In this document: piece by piece, positions 10,601 to 25,600 of the stretch
How positions within the stretch are numbered: the stretch's first letter is position 1
How the letters are laid out: each line of letters starts with the position of its first letter
Origin: Agapetus fuscipes
Lineage: Eukaryota; Arthropoda; Insecta; Trichoptera; Glossosomatidae
DNA: 64,000 bases
Reading direction: 5' to 3'
Assembly (NCBI GenBank): GCA_951799405.1
Contig: OX637353.1
Location: forward strand, 15,996,001 to 16,060,000
Program-made: the position numbers and the translations under genes
The notes under the pieces: generated by a model
What the model saw: only the letters and a program-made list of their open reading frames with translations
Database searches by the model: none
What the model was told of the DNA's origin: nothing

Positions 10601-13600
10601 AGTTGCAAGGCTTATGTTCATTTGAGATTGGGTTTTTATATTGTAGGTCCACATGCGGCATGTGTTAGCGCGAAATTATACATATCTGCTTGTGGGAATG
10701 CATTTAGTATAAATCTTAAATGATATATATCTTTGCAGCTTAGATTAGATTAGATTAGATTAGATTTGGGGCTGAGAGTGCTAGGTGCTCAATGGGGCTG
10801 GCATTGTCCATTTTAATTATGTGACCAGCCCACTGCAGACGCCCTATTTTTGTGGCACTGATCACATCAAGCTTGCTGTAGATCATCCTAATATTATTAT
10901 TATTTAGGGGTGAGAGTGCTAGGTGCTTAATGGGGCTTGCATCATCCATTCTAATTATGTGACCAGCCCAATGCAGGCGCCCTATTTCGATGGAACTGAT
11001 CACATCAAGCTCTCTGTAGATGTCATAGAACTCTTTGTTGTACCGACAACGCTAACCATTGTATCTTTCACCAGGCCGTAGATGGTTCTGGGAATCCTTC
11101 TTTTGATGTTGCAATCAAGAATTGTTGTCAGTACCCAAGTTTTGGAGGCGTAAGTCAGGTAATACTCTCATTCAACTCCTGTCCAACACATGAGCAAGAA
11201 GAATAAAGAAAAGACCAGGCAGAACAATGTCAAACATCAAATCAATGAGACGCAAATATTTCCAATGTCTGCTGTATCAGATTTTGAGAAATCAACATTC
11301 AAATGCTGGCGATGAAGGAATTGGGAACTGACCATTGATAAACTTGTTGTCTGTAGTCAAGATAAAGCGGACATAGGAGCAAGAAAATAATACAAATGCA
11401 TTACAAGGTACAAGGAATTTTCAAAGTTCTATAAAGTTTAATCAAGCATTACAAGGTTCTTATCCCTTGACAAAAGTACAAAAAATGCCTACAAGTCGAG
11501 ATAGCGACAATGCATTCATTTCAGAATATTGAATTTTTAAAATCTTTGGGCATTGAGTTTAATGAATATTTCAGGACGTAATATTTAAATTTTTGAATGT
11601 GCTGGTTATCCATCTTTCTTGATGAAGTAGAGTCTCGTGATACAATGGCCGCGGGACATTGTTGTGAGTGTTGAGAGTGGTGAGGCAGCCGTGTGTGCTT
11701 GTGGTTTGCCAGATTGTCGGGGGCGCGGCCGTCGGCAGGCAGGCGCGCCTCGGGCGTCCCACTGGGCCTGCAGTGGCGCAGCCTCAGCTCCGTGTCCCCC
11801 GCCCCCCCTCCCCAGCACACCCCCAACAGCAACATGGTCCCCGTGCGCTTCGCAAGGTCCAACCCAGCAAGAAATACTAGCAACGCAATCATCAATTGAT
11901 TCAGCGAGGATATTAGGCTTATATGACCGGTAATTGACACTGGAGAGTAGTTTTACAGGATCTGTTGCAGTGCTTTTGGAAGAAAGCTTCCGGGATCTGT
12001 TGCAGGAGCATCCGGAAGCTCCAACTCTGATAGAACATAGTCTATCAGTTTCCTATAGTCTAGTCCAAGGGTGGAAGTCTCGATGGCCGTCGATAGATCT
12101 TACCGTATCTATTTGATAGGACAAAATGAAATATGGGGGCGTATCAACAGTTGATCCATTTTATTTGAAACAACGATCAGCTGTGCAGGCACCACCATGT
12201 TTTTTTCTGTCTTATCATCAAATAGGTACGGTAAGATCTACCGACGGTTGTTGAGACTTCCACTCCAGGTAGATAGTTCAGCTCTGATAGTTTAATGAAG
12301 CTGAAGCTTCCAGAAATTCCTACTTTGATAGAAAACGATGACAGATCCCGAAAAACAGCTCTCCAGTTTCAATTGATACTAATAATACAGTAGAGCTGCG
12401 GTTATCCGAACTTCAAATAATCAGAGTAGTTGCAAAAGGAAGGAAGAGATAAGAGGTGTTTAACTGAACAATGGTTTTAAAATGATCTATAGTGACATAA
12501 ATTAAGAAAAATGGATGCTTAGGTGAAGTGATTCGCAAAAAACATCAATGAATTCATTATCTTAAATATGCTGCTATTCTAAAAAGGGATTTGATGCTTT
12601 TTTAAATCTCTATAGTTGGCTCTTCAGCCACAATGTCCCTTGGGGTTAATAGCATACATTTTTTTTAAATTTGGAACATAGACTATGTAAGCGTCTCTTT
12701 CATTACTCGATTTTGTTTTCATTTCTCAATTTATCAATAAAAATCAATTTTTGACAGACTCCATTTTATTCCAGTTTTCAATTATGCAAAGTATCCTGCT
12801 CCTAATGTATAATCTAAGCTGCAAAGCTATATTAATTTATCATGCACTCTCATAAGCAGACACCTTTAAGTCCACGCTTACACATGCGGCATGTGGACAT
12901 GGTGTCCCCGTATAATCAAGGCTCTACTGTATTTATAAAGATGAACTGAAGCGCTAATCTGCTAAATTCCTTACACTTTGGATAACCATACAAGTCGGGA
13001 GTGCTAGCGCTTGCGAAAGAACTCCATAGATAAAAAAAATCACAGTACATCTTATTTTTGGACGCCTCGTCGCCTTAGGGTCGTAAGGAATTTAGCAGAA
13101 TAGTGCTTCTGGGCTTCTAAACAACCTGTAAAATAAGTTTATTTTACCTGTTTAAAATAATTTTAAAACAAATGTAATAATTCACCATTAAAAGATGAAG
13201 AAGGGCAGGTAATTTGTTTACTGAAATTGTGATAACCAAACATTCCATTAATTGTATTTCTGTGTAACATATTATTATTATTTTTGTTTTTTGTACAAAT
13301 AAACCAGTGAGTTAAAATATTTAGGAGTAGAAACTAACTTACGGCATTGATACATACTATGGGGCACAGTTGTCCCCAGTCCTGTCAAACACAGCAGTGG
13401 TGTAGTCATACAAAACATGTCCTTACCTGTGAAATCCTGTGTTTTCTTGCTTTCTCTATTTTTTGTTTTGACAATCAATAATTACACATGCTATAAAGTC
13501 TTAAAATTATGCCTTTTACATTTAAAATTTGTGAAATTTACCGATCAAGAGATTTTAATAGTGCGCACAATGTTTGCGCAGGCGTGAGTTTCAAAGCTAC

Positions 13601-16600
13601 CAACTTTACGAAAAGATTTTGTTGTTTCATCCGAGTTTTTTTTTGTTTACAACGAAATGACACGGTGAAGATCTTTGTTCTCTTTCTAACTAAAGACGAT
13701 TTGCGGTTAAGTAAGTTGAAACGGATATACAGCCTTATTCATTAGATTGGCTGAACCCAAAACCAGAGTTAAACCAGCTTATTAGTATGGCAAAACCGAC
13801 TTTATATTGATTTTAAAATTAAAATCTTTTTATGAATAAGGTGGATAGTGTATATTTTCATTAAAATAGTTTCTTTTGTACATTTAGGCTTTCACGGCCG
13901 GCACTTGACACAATCTTAAAATTTTTCTCGGGTTGTGTAGCCATGTTTTAGACGGAAGTTTGTTTCACTTTATGTTTCACTTTTTCCGGACGTTTCGCCC
14001 ATTATCTCTGATGGGCCTCCTCAGCGTGTTTTTCAGGCGTTCTGATTTCCTTAGCGCGGAACTGTCAACGACCTGTGGGTTGGTTATTGTTGTGTTTTTG
14101 TCATGGTTCTGGAAGGGGGGTCCGCCATTGTATCCTAACAGCGCATGCGCGCCTTCAACGTCGTTATTGGACCGCGATGACGTCACCGCAACATGATTGG
14201 TGCTCGTCAGAATCGCTTCGTCTTGATTGGGTATTGTGTCCATTGGGCTCTCATTGGTTCTGTGCGCGCCGTTATTGTACGGGTTGTATTTTAAAATAGT
14301 TTCTAGCCACAGGTATCATAGGTCAATGCAATAAAGGATGAGAGTGATGAATTTGTATTAAATACTAAAAAAATTAATGCTTTGATGTATACTTAGTTAA
14401 CAAAGTAAAGTTTTCCAAATCCATTTTTTTTAAATGAAAGATAGACGTAAATATTTTTAAAATACCTACTTATATTTATTAAGACTTCCTGTGTTATCAT
14501 CTTTCAAATAATTTATTATAATTTAAAATTACTTGTTTAAACAAATTTAGGTTAGATTTACGGTGGTCGTTAGACATATTTGTAAAATTACATACATAAA
14601 ATAAATAATGGGAAATTTATACAAACCGTTAGTTAGAGAATTTCAGTGTTCTCGATGTTTCATTGGCTTCTTATCCAATATCATCAGGAGATACATACTT
14701 GTTCGGCCAGTTCATCCTTGCGCTCCGCTGAACAAGGATGCGTCTCCTGATGATGTTGGATAAGAATCCAATGAAACATGTAGAATAGTGAAATTGTCTA
14801 ATTAACGGTTCGGATAAATATCCGTTTATTTATTTTATTTTAAGTACTTAATTGTAAAAATATACTTGTAAAAAGTTGGGCATTAAAAATTATATACTAA
14901 TAATTAAGTTGTCTAGAATAATGTAAACAAATAGTTTATGTACAAAATATTTTAATAAATGGGTTATTCATTTAATTTTTGGGTAATGTCTTGTTTTGTG
15001 ACATAAAGTGCATTAAAAATCTTCCGTCCAAATATTTTACAAGGCAGAATAGTGGCTATAGACTATAGTACTTATTTTACATGTATAACATGTAAAATTT
15101 CATTGTTGATGTATATTTTTGTCATAAATTGATATTTAAACTTGACATTTACATAGTTTTAGATTGATATTGAATTTGAGGTTATGAACCGAGACATTTT
15201 ATGTACGATTGAAAAGGGATCTTACGAACCGTGGAGTCATCCATTGAAATGTAAACACTTCAGTTGAAGTGGGGGTTTCCCAGCTCCCGAGGGGAATGGT
15301 ACTCATTTCTTGTGAAGGTTGAGTAAGCCTTGTCCGTATTTTATTTTGGGGTTTGAAATAAACACCGAAATGGGTAATCATTTCTGGCACTCTCGGTGGG
15401 ATTCGAACCCGAGCTCACGGCATGGAATGCAAGCACTCTACCAACTGAGCTATTGACCGGTGCGATGCCATTGTTGTACCTTTTTCATTGACGAAGCGTC
15501 TGCGCTGTCTGTTGATACATTTCCTAAGGTCACCTGTAATCTAAGTTGCATATATTGATAATTAATAAGGCTAATATTTAATGCGTGCAGGCACATGCAA
15601 GTTCGGGCCTACACATGCTGTATTTGAACATATAAAATATGTCAACGACGATACCATGTTGAAAGCACCGGTTCTCATCAGATCACTGAAGTAAAGCAAC
15701 ATTGGGTGCGGATGCTACTTGGATGGGTGACCGCTCAGGTGAAATGCCACACCGCGTGTTGGCATTTCTCGAACCGGTCCGTAGTCCAGTGGCAACACTT
15801 CGCACTCGTAAATTGAAGGTTGTGGATTAAAATCCCGGCGGAGCACAAAAATATACAATTTATATCTCCAAATGTGCTCTTCGCTGGATTGAAAAATTCA
15901 TAAACCTTTACCAAAGACCGGTCACTGAAAGGTCCATCCAACCTTACAACTGGGTCTTGGTTGAGAATTGGCGCTTTCTACAGCGACGACCAAGCTCGCA
16001 GAGGGCTCTTGAGGTGTGATACACACAAAAACAGCACTCACTATTATCTATTATTATATTATCAAACCTCAGTAAAACGGGGTGGCATTGACAAAAGTGA
16101 ACCAAGTTTTATAGCATGGGGGTCAGCATCATACCACCCTATAGGTCAAGGAACACATCATGTTCCTATAATCTTCAATCTCGAGCGACAATATCTCCTG
16201 ATGGTTCAGTTTGTGCCTCTTTGTCGGGAGATAGGCACATCTCCTAATGGAGACTCGTATTTTGAGAAGTCTAGCCTTCTCTCTGCCTGCGTATTATAAA
16301 AATCATTTTGAATTCAGATCAATATTTTAAAATGTGTGCCTGTAAAAATTGTATACTTCTATTTATTTTTTTACCGTAATTAATGTAAACAATAATGCAC
16401 TTACATAAATCCAAAGCGTCAATGTAATCTTTTATTTTGTAACACATTTGTTAATTTTATTTATAAGTTTTTTTTTTATACATCTAATGCTTTTATTAAA
16501 CGGTAGCTTCCTATCTATTTCTATCCAATTTTTGTAAGGCCTGAGAGTTGAATAGAGGATTTATTTAAAGCTTCCTATATACCTACTTTTAACTATTAGA

Positions 16601-19600
16601 ACTGTTCAAATGCCTTCTTCCATAAAATATTTATCGATAACATTGTAAAGAGCAAAATAATAGAGTCAAAAAGAATGTCCAGTTTATTTGGTGTTATACC
16701 GACTGGTCCGTAGTCAAGTGGTAAGCGCTTCGGACTCGTAAATGGAAGGTTGTGAGTTCAAATCCTGACAGAGAACTTAAGATATACCAGTTATATTTTC
16801 TAAATCTATTCTTCCTGTGAAAAATCCACCATATTTTCACATTGTTAGAACAAGTTTGGTTCAAAAAACTGAAATAAGATATAATGGCCAGTAATTATTT
16901 AGCCACCTTACCGTAGAAATGGCTCATTTGCGAAGTATGACAGGAAACACACTGAAAGATAGAGTGAGAAACGAATGGGTTCTGAATGAATGCAGAGTAA
17001 AAGAAAGCGTGTAAGTGAAAGTTCAAAGAAGCGTGATGCGATGGTTTGGACATATTGAAAGGATGAATGAAGACCGACTGACAAAAAAGTGTATAAAAGG
17101 AATGTAATAGGTAAGCATGGAAGGGGAAGACCTAGGAAAGAATGGATTGATCAGATAAGGAAGATTGCGAAGGAATGGAATTTACAGAGTGGAAACAAGA
17201 GAAGAGCGTGCAGGAAAAGAGTGATGAAACTAGATGAGATGAATGAAGTATGCAAGGACAGAGTCAAGTGGAGGCACTTGTGTTGAGGTACCAGCCACCC
17301 CTAGAGGAATGGCGGCAGGAAACAACAACAACCTGAAGATGCAAACGGATTGCTTACAAAACCGGTCGTGGAATTTAATATATACTTACTCGCCGTAATC
17401 CAAAACAATTTTGTTTTTATTTTTGCAGACATTAGGGCAGTAAGTTTTATTTAATGCGTAGTATACCTTTCTATAGTCTTCACATCTTGTCTTTCCAAAT
17501 ATCTCAATATTTTGAGAAATGATGTAACAAATCGCACACCTGTAAATATTTATTAAGTAATTTCAACTTCATAAATTTTATGTCCTCCTTTTTGACTCTC
17601 AACCTTATAAATCTGTGCCTCCTGTGAAAAGTGATACAACTCGAGTTATACCCTTTTTGAGATTTTTACATAGAAATAATCAGAAAAAAATTAGCGATTT
17701 TTTGGTCTTACTCACATTCTTCTATCTGCTATAGTTTAGGAAATATAACTGGCAGGATTTAGGCAAAAAAACGTGAAAAGTGATATAAGTCAAGTTGTAT
17801 CCCTTTTAGTAATTGATCCACACATTGTTTTTTACAAATCTATCGTGAATATTGATACATCTCGACTTATATCACTTTACACCAATTTTTGACTGGAATT
17901 TTAAGACAAGTTATACGATTCAGGTAAATTATGAAAATACTACTATTTTATGTACAACAATTGTGTCTTTGGGGTAGTATTTTCATAATTAGTTTGAGCA
18001 ACATTCTGCCTGGACCATTATCTTATGAGTTATTAAATTTAAAAAATATTAAGCTTTTTGTGTATCACTTTACTCAAAGACAACTTATAGGTGCAATATA
18101 ATATAACTCGACTTGTATCATTTATCACGTAATAAATGATACAAGTACAGGCAAAAAAAAGGTACAACTGACAGAGTTTAATAAATTATTTGTAAACTAT
18201 AATAGTAACCATAAAAATTAGAATGCACAGTGAAAGTGAATGTTTTTATCTACAAAATAAGGTACTTATGTGTAACCTAGCCCACTTAGTTCATGAATTA
18301 GAATTTTTTAAATCTTGTTTTTGCTCTCCTGTAAAATGATGATTTTTGAGTTGTATCACTTTTCACAGGAGGCACAGAAATAATTTATTGTTTAAGTATT
18401 TACTCCTTATATTAAAAAAATCCATTAATTTTGTTTATATTATTCACAACTAAGTCGTTTTGAGTCAAAGACTGCACTAAGCAATTTTTGCTAAAAATAA
18501 GTTTTGTTTCTCGTTTTGGAAAGGATCCCAAATTGCTGTCTTTGATTTTATTTAAATCAATTCATATTATCATTATCTATGAAAATATTTATATTCAAAA
18601 CGATGTTATTATTCCCAACAAAATTAGGCGCTTATTTTCTTTAATTAAGGTTATAAAGAATCAATAATATTGTAAGGATTATTTTAAAGCAATACTTGCA
18701 TGATTCAAAATAATGTTAGTATTTATTATTATAAAGTTGTAGAATATAATATTTTATATTCATTAAATGTACCTACAGGTATATGAAACTTGTCAAGGGG
18801 ACCTAATATCTTAAGAACTTAATTTGACATAATATGGTTCAACAAGATGTCCCCTATTTTTCTTGAATGAAACTTCACCCAACCAAAAAAAATGTTTTAT
18901 CAAATATCAAAAAAAAATTGTAATAACTAGTTTTTTTATTAAGTTGTTAAAAATAATTATAAGAAAACACTATTAGAAAGCAAAAACAGCAATAAATTTT
19001 AGTCATTTGTGCTCCCATATTTTTTTATTAAATCTTTATTTTTGTAATTTTTTTGACAATCAACTATTTTAGGGCTAAGATGGGACAAAAATAGATTTGT
19101 TTCCTTTTTATATAGGAATGAAATGAACTTGTATATTGATATCAAAATAAAAACATCTTTTTATTATTGTTAACCTAACCTAAAAATCAATATAATATAT
19201 TCTAGTCTAATAAAAAAAGAATGGTATATTTTTGAACATAATATATTGTTTTTTCTGCTTCCTTTATTTTTTTATTAAATTTATAAAATTTTGATGGGGC
19301 CATTATAAAAATAAATACTTACTTTCCAAGGTTTATGATAATAATATTATTTATGTAAATGAAGATTGAATACAATATTTACATCATCAAATAGCCAATC
19401 TCTTTTTCTTTCATTCCGTATATGTGTAAATGTTGTATGTTATGTGCTGTATAGCTATTTGTTGCTTTACTTTATAAAAAATAAATACATTTTATCAACA
19501 TGTAGTTATAGCTCAAGGACAGGCTGATTTTTTTAAATTATAATGGTGAAAAAACAAATTCAATGAACCTTCTTATTTTGTGTCAGTCATTTAATTTATT

Positions 19601-22600
19601 TTTCGCCATTTATAACTAAAACATTCACATTTTTATGAAACAAGAGTATATTTGACTAATAGCTGTCAGATTTGTTTTGTTGCCATATGAAAAATATTCA
19701 TTCCTATAAAGGAATTTCACGTTTATGGGAATGAAGTATTTTTCAAATGGCAACAAAAAAATATGTGACAGTTACAAACTTAGTCAAATGTAGGTTTGTT
19801 TCATAAAAAATGTTTTTTTTTTACAAAATCTTAGCCTGTTGTTGAGTTTTATCTGTTTTCATGTAACAATGTATGTAACAAATTAATGTACTTTTAACAA
19901 TATTTATTTTTTACTAACATTTTGTGTTTGTGTATTACTATTTCAATTAGATTTATTAATAAATCCTGTAGTATGCTTTATACTTATTTAATCTATTCAT
20001 GTACCTATATTTGTTTATTTAATGATAGTTTTTTGTAAAAACGTAGTGTACAGTTATAATAATTGGACAATTAAATATAGCGCCCTTTAGTGGCCTAGAG
20101 GTATATTTTCAAAGTTTTAAAGGAACTTCGGTTTTCTTGAACATTAATAGTTATTTTTGCAAAAAAACTTATTTTTTCAGTTTATTGGATATTACAGAAT
20201 TAAAATCTTTGCATATTCATATTAAAAATGAAAGAGAGCATATTTTAATATTAACCGGTCCGTAGTTCAGTGGTAACGCATCGGACTCTGAATGGAAGGT
20301 TGTAGGTTCGAATCCTGGTGGAGCACAAAAAAATATGAAATTTATATTTTCAACTTTGCTCTTCGCTGGGTTGAAAAATTCATAAACCTTTACCAATGAC
20401 CGGTCACCAAAGGTCCATCCAGCCTTACAGCACCTGGGTCTTGCTTGAGAATTGGCGCTTTGTAGCGACGACGACCAAGCTCATAAAAAGGTCGATAGCT
20501 CTACTGGTAGAATGCTTGCATTCCATCCCGAGAGCAAGGGTTCGATCTCAAGGTTTACTCAGCCTTCACAATAAATGAGAACCAGCCTCCCCAGGAGCTG
20601 GGAAACCCCCACTTCAACTGAAGGTGGTTGGTGTGAGGCCGGCCCCCTTACCCGTAAAAATAAATAGGTCCCGAATCGCCACATGCGACCCCTTCGGGGA
20701 TAACGCAGGCAAGAAGTTACACTATATGTGTAGCTTAGTTAGTTGCGTAACCATATTTTAGTTGTTTAATCTAAAATGGTTTTACAAATCAATAAATGTA
20801 TTGAAACGTGGAAAATGGCATTCTCTTCAATTTCTGACTAAATGAAGAAGGTTTTTACGTGTCATATACCTCCCGAAGATGTTGGTTAAAACTCCAAGGT
20901 TAGGTTCAGAAAACGGAAAACTGAAAATTATGCTTCAAAAAATGGAGCATAAAACTATAATCGCAAGTTCTATTATATTGGGAGAGGTATTTAGAAATAT
21001 ACATTTTTATTTTTTCTTATATATTTTATTTTTTTGTTGTATTCCTTTTTTTTGTGGTTTAATAAAACTTTTGTAAATATACATTGAACTGTTATTATTG
21101 CATACAATAAAAATAATATTCTTTTAATGATGCATTCTCCTTCTTTATTATTTTTTATAAAATTGTTTCAGATACATAAGTTCATTTGTTACCTAAATTT
21201 AAGTATAGAAGAAGTAAACAACAATATTGGTAACTTTTTTTTCGACCAGACAGGTGACTTAACCAATATTCTTGGTGAATACAATATTTTGATTTACTAA
21301 AGTTTTTTCTTTAATGGATCTTGTTATATTTTATATAGAACTTCAATCAACCAATTAAGTCTGTATTTATGTACATACATGATAAAATTGTTTTATATAC
21401 TTTTTGGGGTGTCATCAAGTATTCTTATAAAAAAACTACATTTCTTTTTTAGATTACAGTCGTGTAGCTTGATTATATATCGTACGCTTGACTTGTGTTG
21501 TAAGATCAACAAGCTACAATTTTTATCTAACATTTGAAGTGTTTAAAAATATACCATTATCCCGATTAATAATTCTAGATAATATTTTTTATGAAAAGTT
21601 CAGCTTAGGTATAGGATATATTTTATTAACGAAGTTCAGTTTATAGGTTATGTTATATTTTTGATAGTTCAGTTTAAAGGTTATGTTATTTTTTTTCAAA
21701 TGATAGTTCAGTTTATAGGTTATAATTTGGTTATTACAGCTTAGTTTAGGTAAAGTTTATGCTTTTCTTTAATGACAGTTCAGTTTTATTTTGTTTATTA
21801 CAGTTTATAGGTTATGTTCTTAAATCATTGTTCAGTTTATAGGTTATATTTTGTTTTTCACAGCTCAGCTTACAGGTTATATTTATTTATGACAGTTAAG
21901 TTTACAGGTTATATTTTGTTCATGACAATTCAGTTTTCAGGCTAACTTCGCGAATGATATTTCAGTTTTCAGGTTTAATTTTTTTAATAACAGTTCAGTT
22001 CATAGGTTATATTTTCTTCACAACTTATAGGTGTTTTATCAATGATAGATCAGTTTATAGGTTATGTTTATTTGTTGTTGTCGGGTGAGTATGCGCGCTA
22101 AATGTGCCGTTTATATCTGATGTTGCTGACTGATCTGTGTTTACTCATTTGTCACGTGGTGGTGGCACTGACAGGCCTGTGCATGCATTGGAGCGCCTCT
22201 CTCGTCTTTCTCAGTGTAAGTACATGCCGTCCCAAAACACATGCACGCAGAAAAACATGTGGGACTCCTTTTTTCTATCTCTCTCTCTCTCTGTCTATCT
22301 ATCTGTTGTCTTGTGATGCACCGTGTAGTAATATGCATGCTTCTTACGTAGCGTATTATTCTTTTTATCAAATCTGCTTTTCATGTTTTGTTTTATTTTG
22401 TTTTATGTTATGGAATGTAGGAATGGTGTGTTGCTAATTTTAATCAAATTAAAATGATAATGAGTAATACAACCTTTACAACATTTAAATGTTCCTTGTT
22501 GGGTAGATTACTACCTGCTGTTCAATTTTGATGATGTTATCTGTACTGAAAAATGATTTAGAGAGCAATATTTTGAAGAAACAGGTTATTTAAATTCTAA

Positions 22601-25600
22601 ATAAATTTCGGTCACTTCACCCAAGAACTATTTTTTTTAATTCAAAATTGTTTAAAGATAATAATGAAGTTCACCTTAGTTGGCTCTCAACAATGGCTGA
22701 CTTGCTAAAGCTAAAATTCCAAAGCGTTCATGCACTTTTTTAATGAATAAAAAAAGTCTAATGTATACTATTTTTCAAATATATTTCCTATTTGTAAAGG
22801 CTTCGTCAAACAGAAAGCGTTTTTAATTATTGTTAAGGCGTTAACGTGTCCCAATTTATAGAGTTGCGTTGTGCTGTACTGAACATGTCTACACATGTCA
22901 AACGGAGCAAACGTGCTCCCAATACGCGACGATCGATTGCTGAGTCCGGACGTCGCATTGTACTCTGTTACAATGCGACGTCCGGTGTTTTTTATACCAG
23001 CATCAAAAAGGTTTTCTGCAAAAATTATTGAATGCATTAAAAAAAACTGGTAATTGTAAACAAGAAACAGTGCTCATAAAAATGTTTCAACAATGAAAGA
23101 TTCTGCTAGATAACGCGTAAAGTATCAATAACTTATTTTCATCCAAGTCGCTGAACATTGTGACCGGTGATGATGTCTGAATAACATCAAAGATTTTATT
23201 GATTGTAGAGGCATTAACTTTGTAATCGTTCATCATTAATGATAAAGGAAAAACAGTTTTGTTTTCGATTACGTGAGTATATTTTTATAAAAATATACTC
23301 ACGTAATCGAAAACAAAACTGTTTTTCCTTTATCATTAACATCAAAGATGTTCAAATACAATTTGGGCAATGTAACGGCGTTTAAGTAAACGCTTACACC
23401 TTAAAAATCGCTTCCTGTTTGACGAAGCTTTAAACTTACAAACGTTGGGAAATTCTAGATCTATTGAAAAAAAATAGTGGAACACAATAAAATTCAATTA
23501 TTTTGTTCAAAATAAGAGTATACGTAACGCAAGATATACATCTTATCTAATCTAATCTAAGTTGCAAAGATATGTTACATTGGAGATTCACATTACATGC
23601 ATTTTCACAAGCAGACACGTACAAGTTGGCGCTTGCACATGCCGCGTGTGAACCTACAACATAAAAACCAAATCTCAAATGGTCATACACCCTGCAACTT
23701 TTGCCGTCCTTCCCTGAAACAGGGGTGACATTTGCAAAGTGAATCATTTTTACAGCATGGGTGGTCAGCCGCATACCAACCTATGAGTCAAGGAACATGC
23801 AGCACTGAATCGTAGTTTGTGCTGGAAAAGTATGATTTGTACGCACAAAACTTGTACAGATGTGTTGCTAGCTCATACGTATCTACATTCCAAGTAGTCT
23901 TTTATGATTGGCGCTTCTTTTCATTGTGCATTGTTAGTAAACAGTAGGAAAGATAGTTGGTTGGTTCACCGGACACATCAAAACCTGCAATCAATTGTCA
24001 GAATCAATGGAAGTTGAAGTTAACTGTCAAGCTGGCATCTGTCATCTGTCATCAATGCTAAGTATTGTGTGCGCTGCGGTGCGTGTTGCCAGGTTAACTG
24101 AGACTGCCAGGCTGCTGAAAAACGTGAGGAGTGTATTCAGTAGGCGATCCAACACCCGGGTAAATATGGAAGTAGAGCTCTCCCGTAAGTATCTCACATC
24201 ACTTACTTACTATCTCTAGTTGTATGACTAAAGGCGGATATTATAAACAATCTTAACTGTCGGATCCCAAACAAACCTCACCTCAAATCAAACGGAAAGT
24301 GTGCATTTTTATTTATTTAAATGAGTTATGTGGAATTCAAGAAAATAATCTAAGATTTTTGCAAAAATGAGATAAATCCAAAAGAAAACACTGACATTTT
24401 ATGTGTTTCCATGTATTAATGTTATTTTACCTTAAAAAACTTTACCTTAATGCCCGCTTTCCACTGCGAGCGAGAAATAGCTGAGCGGGAGCGGGAAATA
24501 GCTGAGCGGAGCGTAGTGAAATAGTTTTGGCCTTCCATTGCGAAAGAGTTTTAAAAAATAATGGTATTTGCCTTCCACAGCCAACGAGCTCGGCGGAGTG
24601 AGCTAGGCGGGAAATGAGATGAGTCAGATGAAAGAGTTGTTTGCCTTCCATCTACAGCGGGCTTAGCGGAGCCAACTAGTGTGTGACAGCTCGTTGCAGC
24701 CTACGCCCAGATCAAACGTTTTAATTATTAATAAAAATAAGTTTTTTTTTTGTTTCGAAAAATAAAAAGTGATGTATTATTTTGCTTTAATACATAAAAA
24801 GTAGATGTTTGAAATAAAACATACATTTTAATATTTTCAAATTTAAAAAATAATGTACCTATGATGTGCAGTGTGTGACAGCTCGTTGCAGCCTACGCCC
24901 AGATCAAACGTTTTAATTATTAATAAAAGAGTTTTTTTTTTGTTTCGAAACATAAAAAGTAATGTATTATTTTGCTTTAAACATAAAAAGTAGATGTTTG
25001 AAATAAAACATACATTTTATTATTTTCAAATCAATAAAATAATGTATGATGTGTTTTTGTAAATCATGTATGATGTGTTTTATCGCTGTCACGCAACTGC
25101 GCGGGTTGGCGCGGGGGGCACGGGGGAGCTGAGTCAGTTGAAAACTAGCGGCCGAGACCATGACACAGCGGAGTCATTTTTACTCGCTCAGCCTGCTCCG
25201 CTCACTCCGCTGTCGGTGGAAGCACTTCTATGAAATTTACTGTTGCTAGTCGAGCGGAGTCCGTACGGAGTCCGCTGGAAACTCGCTCAACTCTGCGACC
25301 ACTTTCGTAACTCTTTGTACTCGCTCAGTCCGCTCCGCTGACTCGCTGTCGGTGGAAGCACTTCTATGAAATTTACTGTTGCTAGTCGAGCGGAGTCCGT
25401 ACGGAGTCCGCTCCGCTCGCAGTGGAAAGCAGGCATAAAAGTTTGGTCGATAGCTCAGTTGGTAGAGTGCTTGCATTCCATGCCGTGAGCTCGGGATCGA
25501 ATCCCACCGAGGGTGTCAGAAATGATTTCCCATTTCGGTGTTTATTTCAAACCCCAAAATAAATACCGGCAAGGCTTACTCAGCCTTCACAAGAAATGAG

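Noticed and set aside
20257..20330. Functional tRNA gene
   Set aside because: A and B boxes are present but the acceptor stem does not pair and the sequence continues into a SINE body at every copy.
22160..22220. Extra flippase exon with donor GTGTAAGT
   Set aside because: Length is not compatible with the phase of exons 4 and 5, which already join to a conserved sequence without it.
25246..25476. Near-identical 68-76-codon frames here and at 30429-30635
   Set aside because: They are the same part of the two MITE-4 copies; repetition reflects the MITE, not a gene family.
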